Notes under the pieces: model-generated
The model's database searches: none
The model's input: the letters and a program-made list of their open reading frames with translations, nothing else
Told to the model about the DNA's origin: nothing
Program-made: the position numbers and the translations under genes
NCBI RefSeq assembly: GCF_001580535.1
Contig: NZ_LHZA01000150.1
Span: 1 to 64,000 of the forward strand
Direction: 5' to 3'
Length of the DNA: 64,000 nucleotides
DNA from: Acetobacter cerevisiae
GTDB taxonomy: Bacteria; Pseudomonadota; Alphaproteobacteria; Acetobacterales; Acetobacteraceae
Shown: one piece after another, positions 42,602 to 53,200 of the stretch
Layout of the letters: the number at the start of each line of letters is the position of its first letter
How positions within the stretch are numbered: the first letter of the stretch is position 1

Positions 42602-44203
42602 TCATTCCCACTCAATCGTGCCCGGCGGTTTAGAGGTGATGTCATAAGTGACGCGGTTGATGCCGCGGACTTCGTTGACGATGCGGCCAGCCACGCGGTT
42701 GAGGAAGCTCATGTCAAACGGGTAGACATCCGCCGTCATACCGTCCGTGCTGGTCACAGCGCGCAGGGCGCAGGCCTGATCATACGTGCGGCCATCGCCC
42801 ATAACACCCACGGTGCGGACCGGCAGCAGGACCGCAAAGGCCTGCCAGATAGCGTCATACAGGCCAGCAGCGCGGATTTCTTCAAGGAAGACGGAATCCA
42901 CTTTCCGCAGCAGGTCCAGTTTTTCCCGCGTGATGTTACCGGGGATACGGATAGCCAGACCCGGCCCGGGGAACGGATGCCGCCCGACAATGGCTTCCGG
43001 GATATCCAGTTCACGGCCCAGATCGCGCACTTCGTCCTTAAACAGTTCACGCAGCGGTTCGACCAGCTGCATGTTCATACGTTCCGGCAGGCCGCCGACG
43101 TTATGGTGCGATTTGATGGTGACAGACGGGCCACCCGTAAAGCTGACGCTTTCGATCACATCCGGATACAGCGTGCCCTGCGCGAGGAACTGCGCGCCGC
43201 CCAGCTTGGTGGCTTCTTCCTCAAACACTTCCACAAACAGGCGGCCAATGGTCTTGCGCTTGATTTCCGGGTCCGTCACGCCGTCCAGCTCACGCAGGAA
43301 CAGCTCGGACGCATCCCGATGCACGAGCGTGATGTTGAAGCGGCCACGGAAGGTTTCAATCACTTCCTCAGCTTCACCCGCACGCAGCATGCCGTGATCG
43401 ACAAAGATACAGGTCAGCTGGTCGCCAATGGCTTCATGAATCAGCACAGCCGCCACGGAGGAATCGACGCCGCCGGACAGACCGCAGATCACCTTGCCGG
43501 TGCCGACCTGCTCACGGATGCGGGCAATTTCCATCTCGCGGAAGCCAGCCATGGTCCATGTGCCGGAGCAGCCCGCCACGTTATGCGTGAAGTTGCGCAG
43601 CAGGGCGGCACCGTGCGGCGTGTGCACCACTTCCGGGTGGAACTGCACGCCATACAGGCGGCGGCCTTCATCCGCGATAACGGCAAACGGTGCGCCTTCG
43701 CTCACGGCCACAATGCGGAAGCCGGGGGGCAGTTCCGTCACGCGGTCACCGTGGCTCATCCACACCTGCTCACGGTTGCCGCGGGCCCATGCGCCACGGA
43801 AGAGGGCACAGTCTTCCACAATATCAACAAAGGCGCGGCCAAATTCGCGATGGTCGGAGCTTTCAACCTGCCCGCCCAGCTGGAGGCACATGGCCTGCTG
43901 GCCGTAGCAGATGCCCAGAACCGGCACGGCCATCTCGAACACGACTTCCGGCACGCGGGGAGAATCCGGGCTGGTCACGCTGGCAGGACCGCCGGAGAGA
44001 ATAATGCCGCGCGGTGCAAAAGCGCGGATGCGCTCTGCCGTGGCGGTGAACGGCCAGATTTCACAATAGACACCGCTTTCCCGCACGCGGCGGGCAATAA
44101 GCTGTGTCACCTGACTGCCAAAATCCAGGATCAGGATACGGTCCTGATGAAGGGACTCGTCCAGTTTGGTGGAGGAAGCGGGGATGGTGGCATCGGCAGG
44201 CAT
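42602..44203 (-). CDS. guaA: GMP synthase (glutamine-hydrolysing)
   Basis: 533 residues. The class I amidotransferase domain has Cys99 in [10 protein letters not shown] and His/Glu in QFHPEV; the ATP pyrophosphatase domain has the P-loop [10 protein letters not shown]; the dimerisation domain ends PPGTIEWE. It converts XMP to GMP. The enzyme is full length and ends in TGA, next to a bidirectional terminator. It is divergent from the secreted hypothetical protein gene across 255 bp. Confidence 0.97.
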   Translation of the reverse strand: MPADATIPASSTKLDESLHQDRILILDFGSQVTQLIARRVRESGVYCEIWPFTATAERIRAFAPRGIILSGGPASVTSPDSPRVPEVVFEMAVPVLGICYGQQAMCLQLGGQVESSDHREFGRAFVDIVEDCALFRGAWARGNREQVWMSHGDRVTELPPGFRIVAVSEGAPFAVIADEGRRLYGVQFHPEVVHTPHGAALLRNFTHNVAGCSGTWTMAGFREMEIARIREQVGTGKVICGLSGGVDSSVAAVLIHEAIGDQLTCIFVDHGMLRAGEAEEVIETFRGRFNITLVHRDASELFLRELDGVTDPEIKRKTIGRLFVEVFEEEATKLGGAQFLAQGTLYPDVIESVSFTGGPSVTIKSHHNVGGLPERMNMQLVEPLRELFKDEVRDLGRELDIPEAIVGRHPFPGPGLAIRIPGNITREKLDLLRKVDSVFLEEIRAAGLYDAIWQAFAVLLPVRTVGVMGDGRTYDQACALRAVTSTDGMTADVYPFDMSFLNRVAGRIVNEVRGINRVTYDITSKPPGTIEWE

Positions 44204-44458
44204 GAGCTACTGTCTTTCTGGTCAGCGCCTGAGCGGCATTCTAAACGACGGACAGCCACCACCGGGGCAGAGCGCCGGAAACAGGGGACACCGGCAACGG
44301 GGCAGCTGTATGCTAGACAGCGGATATAAAGCGATGGGTTACAAACGTCACCCTATAATAAGACTCTCCGCAGCATCATTTTATAAAGGCGTGGCGCAGG
44401 TGAGACCCTTGAACGGGGGCATCTGGCCCCGGATCTTCTCTCTGACAGGAGCGTGTTC

Positions 44459-44929
44459 ATGAATCCTTTCTCTCTTCTGGCCCCCGGCAAGACCTCCACC
44501 AGCCACTCGCGCCAGCCTTTGCGCGCCCTGCCGCTGGCCGGGGTTGCCCTGCTGGCGCTGTTCTGTGGCGCGGCGGCCCCGGCGGCGGATGACCCGTATG
44601 GGGAATGGATTGGCACGCTGGTGGCCGAGAAAGGCCACAACTGCCCGGTGCATACGGTCTCGCTCATGCAGGTCCAGCCCAAGCACATCACCTTCACGCC
44701 GGAAATGGGCGCGCTGGTGCTGCGTGGTGTGCCGGATAAGAAGACGCCGCATTATCATGCACAGCTGATCCTGCAGGACTCCCACCATCAGCAGCTCCCT
44801 ATGGTGTTTGAAGCGCATCCGGTCGGCGATACGTTTGAAGGCGTTTACGGCACGCCGGAATGCCGTGCGCATGTGACGCTCAAACGCCCCGAAGGCCGGG
44901 CCTGGAAGAACTTTATGGGGGACGATTGA
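44459..44929 (+). CDS. Hypothetical periplasmic protein
   Basis: 156 residues from the ATG at 44459 (ACAGGAG 7 nt upstream). A signal peptide runs to about residue 43 (GAAAPAADD). The mature part has DPYGEWIGTLVAEKGHNCPVHTVS and ECRAHVTLKRPEGRAWKNF and only two Cys, which may form a disulfide. No recognised family. The spacing and codon use look genuine. It ends upstream of tRNA-Arg. Confidence 0.65.
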   Translation: MNPFSLLAPGKTSTSHSRQPLRALPLAGVALLALFCGAAAPAADDPYGEWIGTLVAEKGHNCPVHTVSLMQVQPKHITFTPEMGALVLRGVPDKKTPHYHAQLILQDSHHQQLPMVFEAHPVGDTFEGVYGTPECRAHVTLKRPEGRAWKNFMGDD

Positions 44930-45000
44930 AAAAAAATCGCCTCATGTGAATTTTGGGGGTTGCCAGACCCGGCGCCCCCGGCTAAACACCGCGTCAAGGC

Positions 45001-45077
45001 GCACCCGTAGCTCAACTGGATAGAGCACCAGACTACGAATCTGGGGGTTAGGAGTTCGAGTCTCTTCGGGTGCACCA
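45001..45077 (+). tRNA. tRNA-Arg (anticodon ACG)
   Basis: 77 nt with encoded CCA. Acceptor GCACCCG pairs with CGGGTGC, the anticodon stem CCAGA/TCTGG encloses the CTACGAA loop with ACG at its centre, and the T-arm has GTTCGAGTC. A34 should be deaminated to inosine to read CGU, CGC and CGA. Confidence 0.97.
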
Positions 45078-45296
45078 CTTCCCTTTTTCAATTTGAAGCA
45101 CTTTTGGTTTTCAGATTTTCTGTCTGGGATTGTGCATCACTGATCCGCTTTTCTCTGCCTTACAGAGACAGGCTGGCTTAAGGGATTTCCCGCTCAGCGG
45201 GCTTTTTCTCCATTTTCTGCAAAATCTCCAGAAAACCCGACTGCCTGCATGGGTCTTTGCGAGATTCCGGGCTGCGCGGCCAGAAAGCACACTGAG

Positions 45297-46256
45297 TTAT
45301 GTGTCCTGCCCTTCTGCCAGACACAGCGCCAGATGCTGCGTGAGCAACGCGCGTAAGGCAGCAGAGCCTTCGCGCTGATAACGGTCATAATGCTCCCGCC
45401 AATGTTTCCCCATTTCCGGCGGCAGGGTGCTTGCCTGTAGGGCGCGCATGCCGTTCAGCACTTTTCTTTCAATCTGCGCCATGGAGCGCTGCGGAAAGTG
45501 CAACATGCAGAACCCGGCTTCCATCATCAGGCGGGTATGGTCCTGCACACTATCGACCTATTCCACAAAATGGTTGCCCTGCCCTGTTGTCAGCCCGTAC
45601 CCGGTGCGGAGCGCGACCTTTGTGACCTCCTGCCGCATGGCGGGCCACACGGCACACTCTGTTTCAGCCAGTGACGGGCCAAAGGCTGTCAGCCGATAAG
45701 GCGGCGTGCTTGTGACCAACGCCGCCTGCGCCCAGTGGAAGACCAGAAGCCGGGCCTGAGGGTCCGTCAGTACCCGGGCGAACTTTTCGCCCGCTTTTGG
45801 GCCAGTATGGCAGCAGGTGATAAATTCATCCGCGTCCACAAAAAAGATCCAGTCTGGCGGGTTGGCATCATGCCGCAGGTAGGTTTCTGCAAACTGTTGC
45901 AGAGCCTGCATTTTTGCAGCCTGATAATAAGCGTCCTGATAGTCCTGTGCGTAAAAAATATCAGCCGGAGGCGCATCTTTTCGAAAAAGCTCAATTTCCT
46001 GCGCTGTGCCGTCTGTGCTGTTGTTATCCAGAATAAAGAAGCGCCGGAAACCCAGCCGGTAATGATGCCGTAAATTCAGCCCCAGAATATCGGCTTCATC
46101 TTTCACCAGCATAAGCAGGGCAGTATGCCGCAAAGCGGGAATGGTGACGTCTGACCGCACCTGCCAGCGTGGTCCGGCCCGCAGCGTATCAAACGCGCGT
46201 TTTGCGCGATGATTCAGTCCATTCAGGAAGTCCACCAGTCCCGCATTCGTGTTCAT
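45297..46256 (-). pseudogene. Glycosyltransferase family 2-like gene interrupted by an in-frame TAG
   Basis: The 5' 232 codons carry a GT-A-type domain: LLMLVKDEADILGLNLRHHYRLGF, FFILDNNSTDGT and FFVDADEF (the DxD-like site). After NHFVE a TAG at 45558-45560 stops the frame. The same frame then continues for another 86 codons with LHFPQRSMAQIERKVLNGM, the expected C-terminal part of the family. Only one codon separates the two halves, so a recent single-base change (for example CAG to TAG) is the simplest account. A start at GTG 45548 for a separate 83-residue protein is unlikely. The group acts in surface polysaccharide synthesis. Confidence 0.8.
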
Positions 46257-46355
46257 CTGGGTCTTTACATCCGCATTTTATACTCTGTGTTTGAGTCTAA
46301 CGGGTTTACACTGGAGGGGCTATCCTTTTGCAGTCTTCTGACAGGAGCAACAAGA

Positions 46356-46721
46356 ATGAAAAAACTCCCGTTTATGGCACTGGCGCTTTGCCTTGCGACC
46401 CCGGCTTTTGCACAAAGCACGCAAACCATGACGGAACTGCCTGACTGGGTTACAAAAGCCGCGGCTGTTTCTGCACCGGCTGAAACGCTGAAGCAGAACG
46501 GCAAGACCTATCTGACAGGCCATCTCTGCAAACCGCATGACTGCGGCGACCATCAGCTTGATGTTGTGTTCTCAGAAGATGGCAAGGCCACATGGGGCCT
46601 GCTGTCCCGCCGTTACGGCAAAACGCTTTACCAGCTGCCGCTCGGTGAGCCGAATGCGGAAACCCTTGCTGTACTCACGGCGTCTTACCACAAGAACAAC
46701 CCGGATGATCCGGCGAAATGA
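46356..46721 (+). CDS. ivy: Inhibitor of vertebrate lysozyme (Ivy) family protein
   Basis: 121 residues from the ATG at 46356 (ACAGGAG upstream). A signal peptide ends at about residue 20 (PAFAQ). The inhibitory loop CKPHDC at 58-63 is the diagnostic Ivy motif, with the Cys pair forming a disulfide and the His inserting into the lysozyme active site. It inhibits c-type lysozyme in the periplasm, and homologues in other bacteria have been shown to inhibit the cell's own lytic transglycosylases. It converges with the lytic transglycosylase gene, separated by 43 bp. It is rather short but complete. Confidence 0.85.
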   Translation: MKKLPFMALALCLATPAFAQSTQTMTELPDWVTKAAAVSAPAETLKQNGKTYLTGHLCKPHDCGDHQLDVVFSEDGKATWGLLSRRYGKTLYQLPLGEPNAETLAVLTASYHKNNPDDPAK

Positions 46722-46731
46722 CGCCTTAAAA

Positions 46732-46757
46732 GGCAATGACCCTGTGTGATCATTGCC
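46732..46757. terminator. Stem-loop between ivy and the lytic transglycosylase gene
   Basis: GGCAATGA and TCATTGCC form a perfect 8-bp stem with a 10-nt loop in the convergent gap. Possible bidirectional terminator. Confidence 0.6.
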
Positions 46758-46764
46758 CGCCGGC

Positions 46765-48231
46765 TTAGCTGCTCCTTACCGGGATACACGGCATGGAACG
46801 GGCATGCAGAATCTGGCAAACGCCGGAAGCGCCTGAGCCATCACTGGCGACAAGCTGTGCCCGATACATGGCTTTTCCGGAAACGGAGACGGATTGCACG
46901 GTCGGCGTTGCCTGCATGGAGCGAGACGCGAGAACACGGTTCACACTTTCTGCTGTACGCCGCGCTTCCGCATAGGATGCAAAAGCCCCCACCTGCACCG
47001 TGCCGCCCTTACCGCTATGCGATGTCTGCAAAGATCGTGTTGCAACCGCAGAAGACAGCATCGGGGCACGGCTGGCCCCGGCAGACGAAGAAGAGGAAGC
47101 TGGCAACCTCAGCACATGCGCAGAAGACGATGCGGGCGACGTGTAAACGGCATTTTGCACGCGGCCTGTTTGAGTGCGGGATGACGACGCAGACGCGAAA
47201 GAGGCCGGCATGACGCGAGCCGGTGGCAGGCTGGCCTGCGTGATGGTAGCGGACTGGGTTACAGGGGCAGAGGATGCTGTCTGTATGGGGGCTTCTGTTC
47301 CGTAAGATGAAGAACCAGCCGCAAACTGTCCGACATTGGAAGTGCCCGTATTGGCCGCCATTTGGGCCTGCGCCGGAACAGTGGGTGCATCGTCCTGCGC
47401 CACCGCGACAGGTGCCGGACTGCTGGCCTCGGGCACCGGGTCGGGGTGGGGAATGTCGCGGTCCATCAGGCAGGGAGCGGAAGGGTCATACGCGGCATCC
47501 GGGTCTCTCAGGCAGCCATCGGCGGTTCGGGAGAGATCGGCCTTGGCGTAATAGGCCTCGGAAGACGCAACCTGCGTTGTGCTCTGGATAGGCACCGGCG
47601 CCCACTTGCCACGCACGGCCACACCACCGCCCAGATGCGGCGTAATGGCGGCCACGTAATTCACCGTTTCATCCGGCAGATGGCGGCCATTATTCAGGTA
47701 ATCATCCACCCGGTCCGGCCCGGCATTGTAGGCGGCCAGAAAGCCCGGTGCGCCGTAGCGGTCATACATCAGGCGGATATAGGCGGCGCCGGCCTGAATA
47801 TTGTCTTTCGGGTTATAAGGGTCGCCCCCCAGACCATACTGGCTCTGCATGTCCGCATAGGTAGCGGGCATGAGCTGCATCAGCCCCATAGCCCCTGCCC
47901 CGGACGTTGTCAGGCCGCCATTGAGATATTGTTTACCGCCGGATTCCTGCTGCATGACCGCGCGTATCCACGTCTCGGGGAGAGCAAAGCGTTTAGCGGC
48001 TTGCCGGATATATGGCCCCCAGGGGTCTTCCGCCGGACCGGGGGCACGATAGGCCGGGTGCGTGGTCTCGACGGTGCCCATGTCATAAATGGCGTCCGGG
48101 TCATACGCGGCATTGGGGTCATACACAGCGTGATAGGAGCCAGCCTGCGCGGGCAGAAAACCACCTGCCCCCAGCCCGAGCGCTGTCGCCAGCACGCAAA
48201 GTGAATGTGCTTTTGGTGTTCGACTCCGCAC
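46765..48231 (-). CDS. Lytic transglycosylase (SLT domain) with C-terminal SPOR domain
   Basis: 488 residues. A signal peptide covers about residues 1-30. Repeats of Tyr-Asp-Pro (AVYDPNAAYDPDAIYD) precede the SLT goose-type domain, whose catalytic Glu96 lies in MQQESGGKQY, followed by GAMGLMQLMPATY and AYNAGPDRV. A Ser/Ala/Pro-rich linker of ~170 residues leads to a SPOR domain (409-480, GTVQVGAFASYAEARRTAESV) that binds denuded septal peptidoglycan. It cleaves glycan strands at the septum. The YDP repeat recurs at AAYDPSAPC. It is next to its possible inhibitor ivy. Confidence 0.92.
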   Translation of the reverse strand: MRSRTPKAHSLCVLATALGLGAGGFLPAQAGSYHAVYDPNAAYDPDAIYDMGTVETTHPAYRAPGPAEDPWGPYIRQAAKRFALPETWIRAVMQQESGGKQYLNGGLTTSGAGAMGLMQLMPATYADMQSQYGLGGDPYNPKDNIQAGAAYIRLMYDRYGAPGFLAAYNAGPDRVDDYLNNGRHLPDETVNYVAAITPHLGGGVAVRGKWAPVPIQSTTQVASSEAYYAKADLSRTADGCLRDPDAAYDPSAPCLMDRDIPHPDPVPEASSPAPVAVAQDDAPTVPAQAQMAANTGTSNVGQFAAGSSSYGTEAPIQTASSAPVTQSATITQASLPPARVMPASFASASSSRTQTGRVQNAVYTSPASSSAHVLRLPASSSSSAGASRAPMLSSAVATRSLQTSHSGKGGTVQVGAFASYAEARRTAESVNRVLASRSMQATPTVQSVSVSGKAMYRAQLVASDGSGASGVCQILHARSMPCIPVRSS

Positions 48232-48484
48232 AATCTGCCCCTTATCCCTGCGCCACCGGCTCTGCTCTGCCGCCTGACGCGCCTGTTTTACCCTACGCTC
48301 CGCTAAAAACCTTCAAGTCACCCTGACATCAGGGATGATGCTGTTAAGGTTACTATTATGTCATTTTAATGAAAACGGCTTTTCTCCGCCTCTTACACTC
48401 AAACGTGAGTCAGCCTCTTACAGACTTGCACGTTACGCATAGGACCTTCCCGTTTTGGGGATTAATCCTGTCAAAGAGACGATC

Positions 48485-50083
48485 ATGTTTATTCAGCCTC
48501 TCGTGCCTGCAGGTCACTCTCTGGTTCTTTCCTTTCTTCTTGCCGCCGCCCCTATTCTCACCACGCTGGTCCTGATGGGCGTGCTGAGGCGCCCCGCATG
48601 GCAGGCCACGCTGGGCGGGCTGATTGTGGGGGTCATCATGGCCCTTGGCGTCTGGGGGCTGCCGGTCTCGCTGGCCCTCGCCAGTATCAGCAACGGCGTG
48701 ATTTTCTCCTTCCTGCCGGTGATGTGGATTGCGCTCTCCGCGCTGTTTCTCTTCAACATCGCCATGGAAAGCGGGCGGTTTGACGCCTTCCGACAGTGGA
48801 TCATCACCCATCTGCCCAATGACCGCCGAATTATGCTGGTCGTGCTGGGGTTCTGCTTCAGCGCCGCGCTGGAAGGGGTTGCCGGATTTGGCACACCTGT
48901 CGCGATTACCAGCGCATTGCTGATCATGCTCGGCTTCCCCGCGCTGGAAGCCCTGACCTATGTGCTGATCTTCAACTCCGCCCCGGTGGCATTTGGCGGC
49001 CTTGGTATTCCCATTACCGTGCTGGCCTCCATTACCGGCCTGCCCGCCGATACGCTGGGGGCGACCATTGGCCACCAGATTGCACCCTTTGCTTTCTTCA
49101 TCCCGTTTTATGTGATGGTGCTGTATGCGGGCTGGTCCACACTGCGGCAGATCTGGCCGGTGCTGGTAGTGGCAAGCGGAAGCTTTGCCCTGACACTGGT
49201 GGTTGTCTCCAGCTGGGTGACATACAGCCTGACCAATGTGCTCTCCTCCTGCGTTTCTCTGCTAGCCACCATTGCGTTTTTGAAAGTCTGGCAGCCAACG
49301 CCTGACCCGGCCCACGCCATTGACGACCGTATTCTGCAACAGGCGCCCCGCAAGGCAGGCGACTGGAACGGCCCACACTGGCAGGGCTGGATTCCGTGGA
49401 TCACGGTCGTACTGGTGGTGATTGTGTGGGATTCCCTGCACATTGCCAAAATTGGCGCGATGCCCATCCACTGGCCAGGGCTGGACCATCAGGTCTTTAT
49501 CTCGCTGTATCAGAAACCCTATGCGGCCGTCTGGAACTTTGAGCCTCTGGGCACGGGCACGGCCATTCTGGTTTCCGCCCTGCTGACGGCCCTGTTCACC
49601 CGCCTTGCTCCGCGCAAAATCTGGGCAGCGCTGGTCACCACTGCACGGCAGGGCTGGCTGGCCGTGGTGACGGTGGCCCTGACCATCGGTCTGGCTTTTC
49701 TGATGAACTATTCCGGCATGACCTACACGCTGGGATACGCCGTGGCCTCCACAGGCGTTCTGTTCCCGTTCGTTTCCGTTTTCCTCGGCTGGATTGCAGT
49801 CTTTTTGACAGGCAGCGATACGTCGGGCAACGCGCTATTCGGCAATTTGCAGGTGGCAGCTGCGCACCAGCTCTCACTGGACCCGGTGGTCTTTGCCTCC
49901 GCCAACTCATCCGGCGGAGTGATGGGGAAAATGATCTCCCCGCAGAACATTACCACCGGCGTGGCCGTCACGTCCCTCAAAGGGCAGGAAGGCGTGGTGC
50001 TGGCCCGCACATTCAAACACAGCCTGTTCCTGACCATCTGCCTTGGGGTGATGGTGGCGGTGCAGCAGTTTATTATGCGGTAG
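48485..50083 (+). CDS. lldP: L-lactate permease
   Basis: About 532 residues from the ATG at 48485 (AAGAGA 5 nt upstream). Roughly 12-14 hydrophobic segments, with family blocks EGVAGFGTPVAITSALLIMLGF, AFGGLGIPI, and near the C-terminus FLTGSDTSGNALFGNLQ and SANSSGGVMGKMISPQNI. It imports L-lactate (also D-lactate or glycolate) with protons. No lactate dehydrogenase or regulator gene is adjacent. It ends with TAG. The transcript is ended by the terminator at 50135-50168. Confidence 0.94.
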   Translation: MFIQPLVPAGHSLVLSFLLAAAPILTTLVLMGVLRRPAWQATLGGLIVGVIMALGVWGLPVSLALASISNGVIFSFLPVMWIALSALFLFNIAMESGRFDAFRQWIITHLPNDRRIMLVVLGFCFSAALEGVAGFGTPVAITSALLIMLGFPALEALTYVLIFNSAPVAFGGLGIPITVLASITGLPADTLGATIGHQIAPFAFFIPFYVMVLYAGWSTLRQIWPVLVVASGSFALTLVVVSSWVTYSLTNVLSSCVSLLATIAFLKVWQPTPDPAHAIDDRILQQAPRKAGDWNGPHWQGWIPWITVVLVVIVWDSLHIAKIGAMPIHWPGLDHQVFISLYQKPYAAVWNFEPLGTGTAILVSALLTALFTRLAPRKIWAALVTTARQGWLAVVTVALTIGLAFLMNYSGMTYTLGYAVASTGVLFPFVSVFLGWIAVFLTGSDTSGNALFGNLQVAAAHQLSLDPVVFASANSSGGVMGKMISPQNITTGVAVTSLKGQEGVVLARTFKHSLFLTICLGVMVAVQQFIMR

Positions 50084-50134
50084 GCCGGCGCATTCCGTTC
50101 TGGCTGTTTCCCGAAACTACGGGCAACAGCCCAT

Positions 50135-50168
50135 AAAAAAGGGTCAGAGGATAATCCTCTGACCCTTT
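50135..50168. terminator. Bidirectional Rho-independent terminator
   Basis: GGGTCAGAGGAT and ATCCTCTGACCC form a 12-bp stem with A-run upstream and T-run downstream; it can serve lldP (+) and the TonB receptor gene (-). Confidence 0.92.
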
Positions 50169-50244
50169 TGCATATCGTCCGCAGTATCCCGAAAGAACCG
50201 CAGGGAGGTGAGGAAACACCGCCCTGCAAACTTTGTTTTTCGGA

Positions 50245-53200
50245 TTAGAGGGTTACGTTCACACCGAACTGGAAGGACCGCATGATGGCACCTTTTTCAG
50301 TCCAGGCGGAGTTGTAAAGGTAAGACCCAAACGTGCCGTAATCAGCAGGAGAGCGGAAACCCAGCAGGTTATACACCGTGGTGTAAACGCGCCATCTGTC
50401 GTTGATACGATAGGTCACGTTCAGATCCACATCCCACCAGTTTTTAATATGGCACTGGTTGGTGGGAGCGTATGCACTGCCGACCAGAAGGTTGGCGCTA
50501 TCCCCACAGCTCCGGGTGCCGACACCGTTGGTATCTTCTGCCACGTTCTTATAGCCGCTGGTATAGTAAACCGTCGGCGTAACAGACAGGTTTTTCCAGA
50601 TAAAGGTGTTGGACCAGTTAGCACGCCAGCGGGGTGTGCCGGAGGCAGAAACCGCGTTGTACGGTGCCAGCGTGCCAGCCCAATGCTGCACCTGCCCGTC
50701 CGGCATCGTCAGGTTGAAGGAGCGGACATAGGTTGCCTGCCCGGTGCTGATGAGACGGACCTCCCGCAGGAAGCCCGGCAGACGCACATTGGCGTTCACC
50801 TTCATATCCACACCATCTGTGACGAGGCTGCGGGTATTCAGGTAGGCCAGGTTAACCATGTAGGGCCGAACCTGCCCAGTGGGGTTCTGTGTATCAACCA
50901 CATCCGGCGTCACACTTGTGCCTGCCGGAAGAGCGGCGTCCCCGCCCGTCAGCCATGCATTGGCAATAGCCGTCGCGCCCAGCGGGTTCGGCGCAATGTA
51001 GTTGCTCTTCTTGATGTAGTAATATCCGAACGTGAAGTTTAGCCAGTCCGTGGGGCGGATAATGGCAGAGCCGGTAAAGTTGGTGGAAATTTCCGGCTTC
51101 AGGTTCGGGTTACCTGCCGTGTTCTGCCCAAGGCTGTAAGCCTGTGCATAGCTGTTGGCTGTGCCGTTGGCGTTAAGATGCTGGTTGATGAAGTTCTGGT
51201 TGGTCACGTTATACGTGGTGTAGGCCACGTTCATGCCGTTTGTTTCCGCAAAGCTGGGCACACGGAAACCACGGGAGAACGTGCCGCGCAGCGTAAACTG
51301 ACGCACCGGCGTGAAAGACAGACCCGCTTTAGGTGAGTAACGTCCAAACCCGCTGCCCTGAGCGTAATGGTCATAACGGCCGGAAATATCAGCCTGCACC
51401 ATTTTGTGGAATGGCAGACCGAGCTCCCAGTATCCGGCTTCAACCCAACGGCTGCCTGCGGCGTTGAAGGGGTTAATGTACCCTACATACTGCGCATCCG
51501 GGTTGTTACGGTCATAGGGGTTTGCGCTTGGGTCGTTCAGAGCTTCGTAACGAATGTTCCCACCGATCGCGAGGTTCGCCATACCGCCCGGCAGGCGGAA
51601 CAGCCCTTTGGACACATGCATGTCACCCGAATATTCCTGAGAGCGGGCGTTCATGACGTTTTTCGGCGCGATGGAATTCAGAACAGCCTGACTGTTTTCA
51701 GACGGATCAACAAAGTTATACGTGCCGTTGGTAATCGCATTCTTGATACCGGCAATGGTGGGCGCACCGGTAATGGTCTGCTGCAGCATGGTATTCATGC
51801 CGGTAAAGTTGACGTCGTAATTCCAGTCTGATCCCCAATGGGAGGCTGCTGTACCAGCGTAACGAAGGGCTCCACGGAAGTTCTGGCTGAACTGCTCCGT
51901 GGTTGGGGTAAGGTCACCAAAGGCGTAGTTAATTTCGGCTTCTTCACCTTGCGCGGCGAACGGGTTGTTCGGGTTCAGAGAGCCGTCCGGCAAATAGACA
52001 GGAAGCGGCGTGCTGTAACTATCCGCATTCCGGGACTGAGAGCGTGAACGTGCCGCATACGGTGAACTTGAATACTCAGACAGAGACTGCGAATACATGA
52101 ACATCGTCGTCAACTGAGAACGCGGCGTCACGTCCACAGTCAGATGCGCGGTTGCGCTGATGCGCCGCAGGGACGGCGAAATCTGGGAATAGTCGTGGAC
52201 GGAATCCTGAGAGCAGGCCTGACTGGTGCCCGCAGCCCCGGCCACTGCACCCGTCACCACGGAGCCATATTTACCGCAACCCGCTGACTGGTTCAGCAAC
52301 TGCCATGCGCCAGTGCCGCTGTTGCCGCCATCACTGGGGCGGACAAGAGCAACCGGCGTTGCGCCAAAGTTATTGATGCCGCCAGCGCCATCAGACACGT
52401 TTGTTGTGCCGTCAATCCCACCAATGCCGCTCAGGTTCGCCGTATTATACGGGTAGCCCAGCTGGCGGTTATAAATGGCGTCATCCTGCTGATATTCAGA
52501 GTTGACGTAGAAGTTGTAACCATCGCGGTGCAGGTCACCCACACCGTATGTTGCATACAGCTTCTGATGACCGCCAAAACCGCCCTGTGCAAGACCGCCT
52601 TCCGCGTTGCCTTCAAACCCTTTGATTTCTTTACGGGTGTTGTAGTTGATCACACCGGCGACCGCATCCGCACCGTAAAGGGATGAGCCTGCATCTTCCA
52701 TGGTATCGACTGACTCCATGATGGAAGAGGGCATCCAGTTGGTGTCCACAAAGTTGCGTTCACCATCATCAGAAAGCGGATAGTAGGACAGACGCATGCC
52801 GTCCATCAGCACCAGCGTTGAGTCTGTTGAAAGACCTCGCAGAGACGGCGCAGAGGCACCACCGGCAAACGCACCGTTTGCCGAGAAGGAGTTTGCCAGC
52901 GTCCCTGCCCCGTTGGACGAGAGAGACTGCAAAGCATCCGTGACGTTTGCAAACCCGCGACGCTGCATGTCCTGCCGCGAAATGTGCGTGATGGGCGACA
53001 TGCTTTTCAGGTTAGGATCTTTAAAGAGCGACCCGATAACCGTCACACTTTCCGGCTTGTTAGATTCCGCAGCAGCAAGGCGGGCATTGGAAACGGTTGT
53101 GCGCGCAGCACTGGTTTTTGAGGCAGTGATCGGGGCAGTAGCGGCCGGAGCAGCCTGGGCAGCCGGGGCAGCCGGGGCGACAGATGCTTTAGCCGGTGCT

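Noticed and set aside
45297-45548. Separate 83-residue protein starting at GTG 45548
   Set aside because: It is in frame with the glycosyltransferase, one codon past a TAG, and its content is the family C-terminus, so it is the rest of an interrupted gene.
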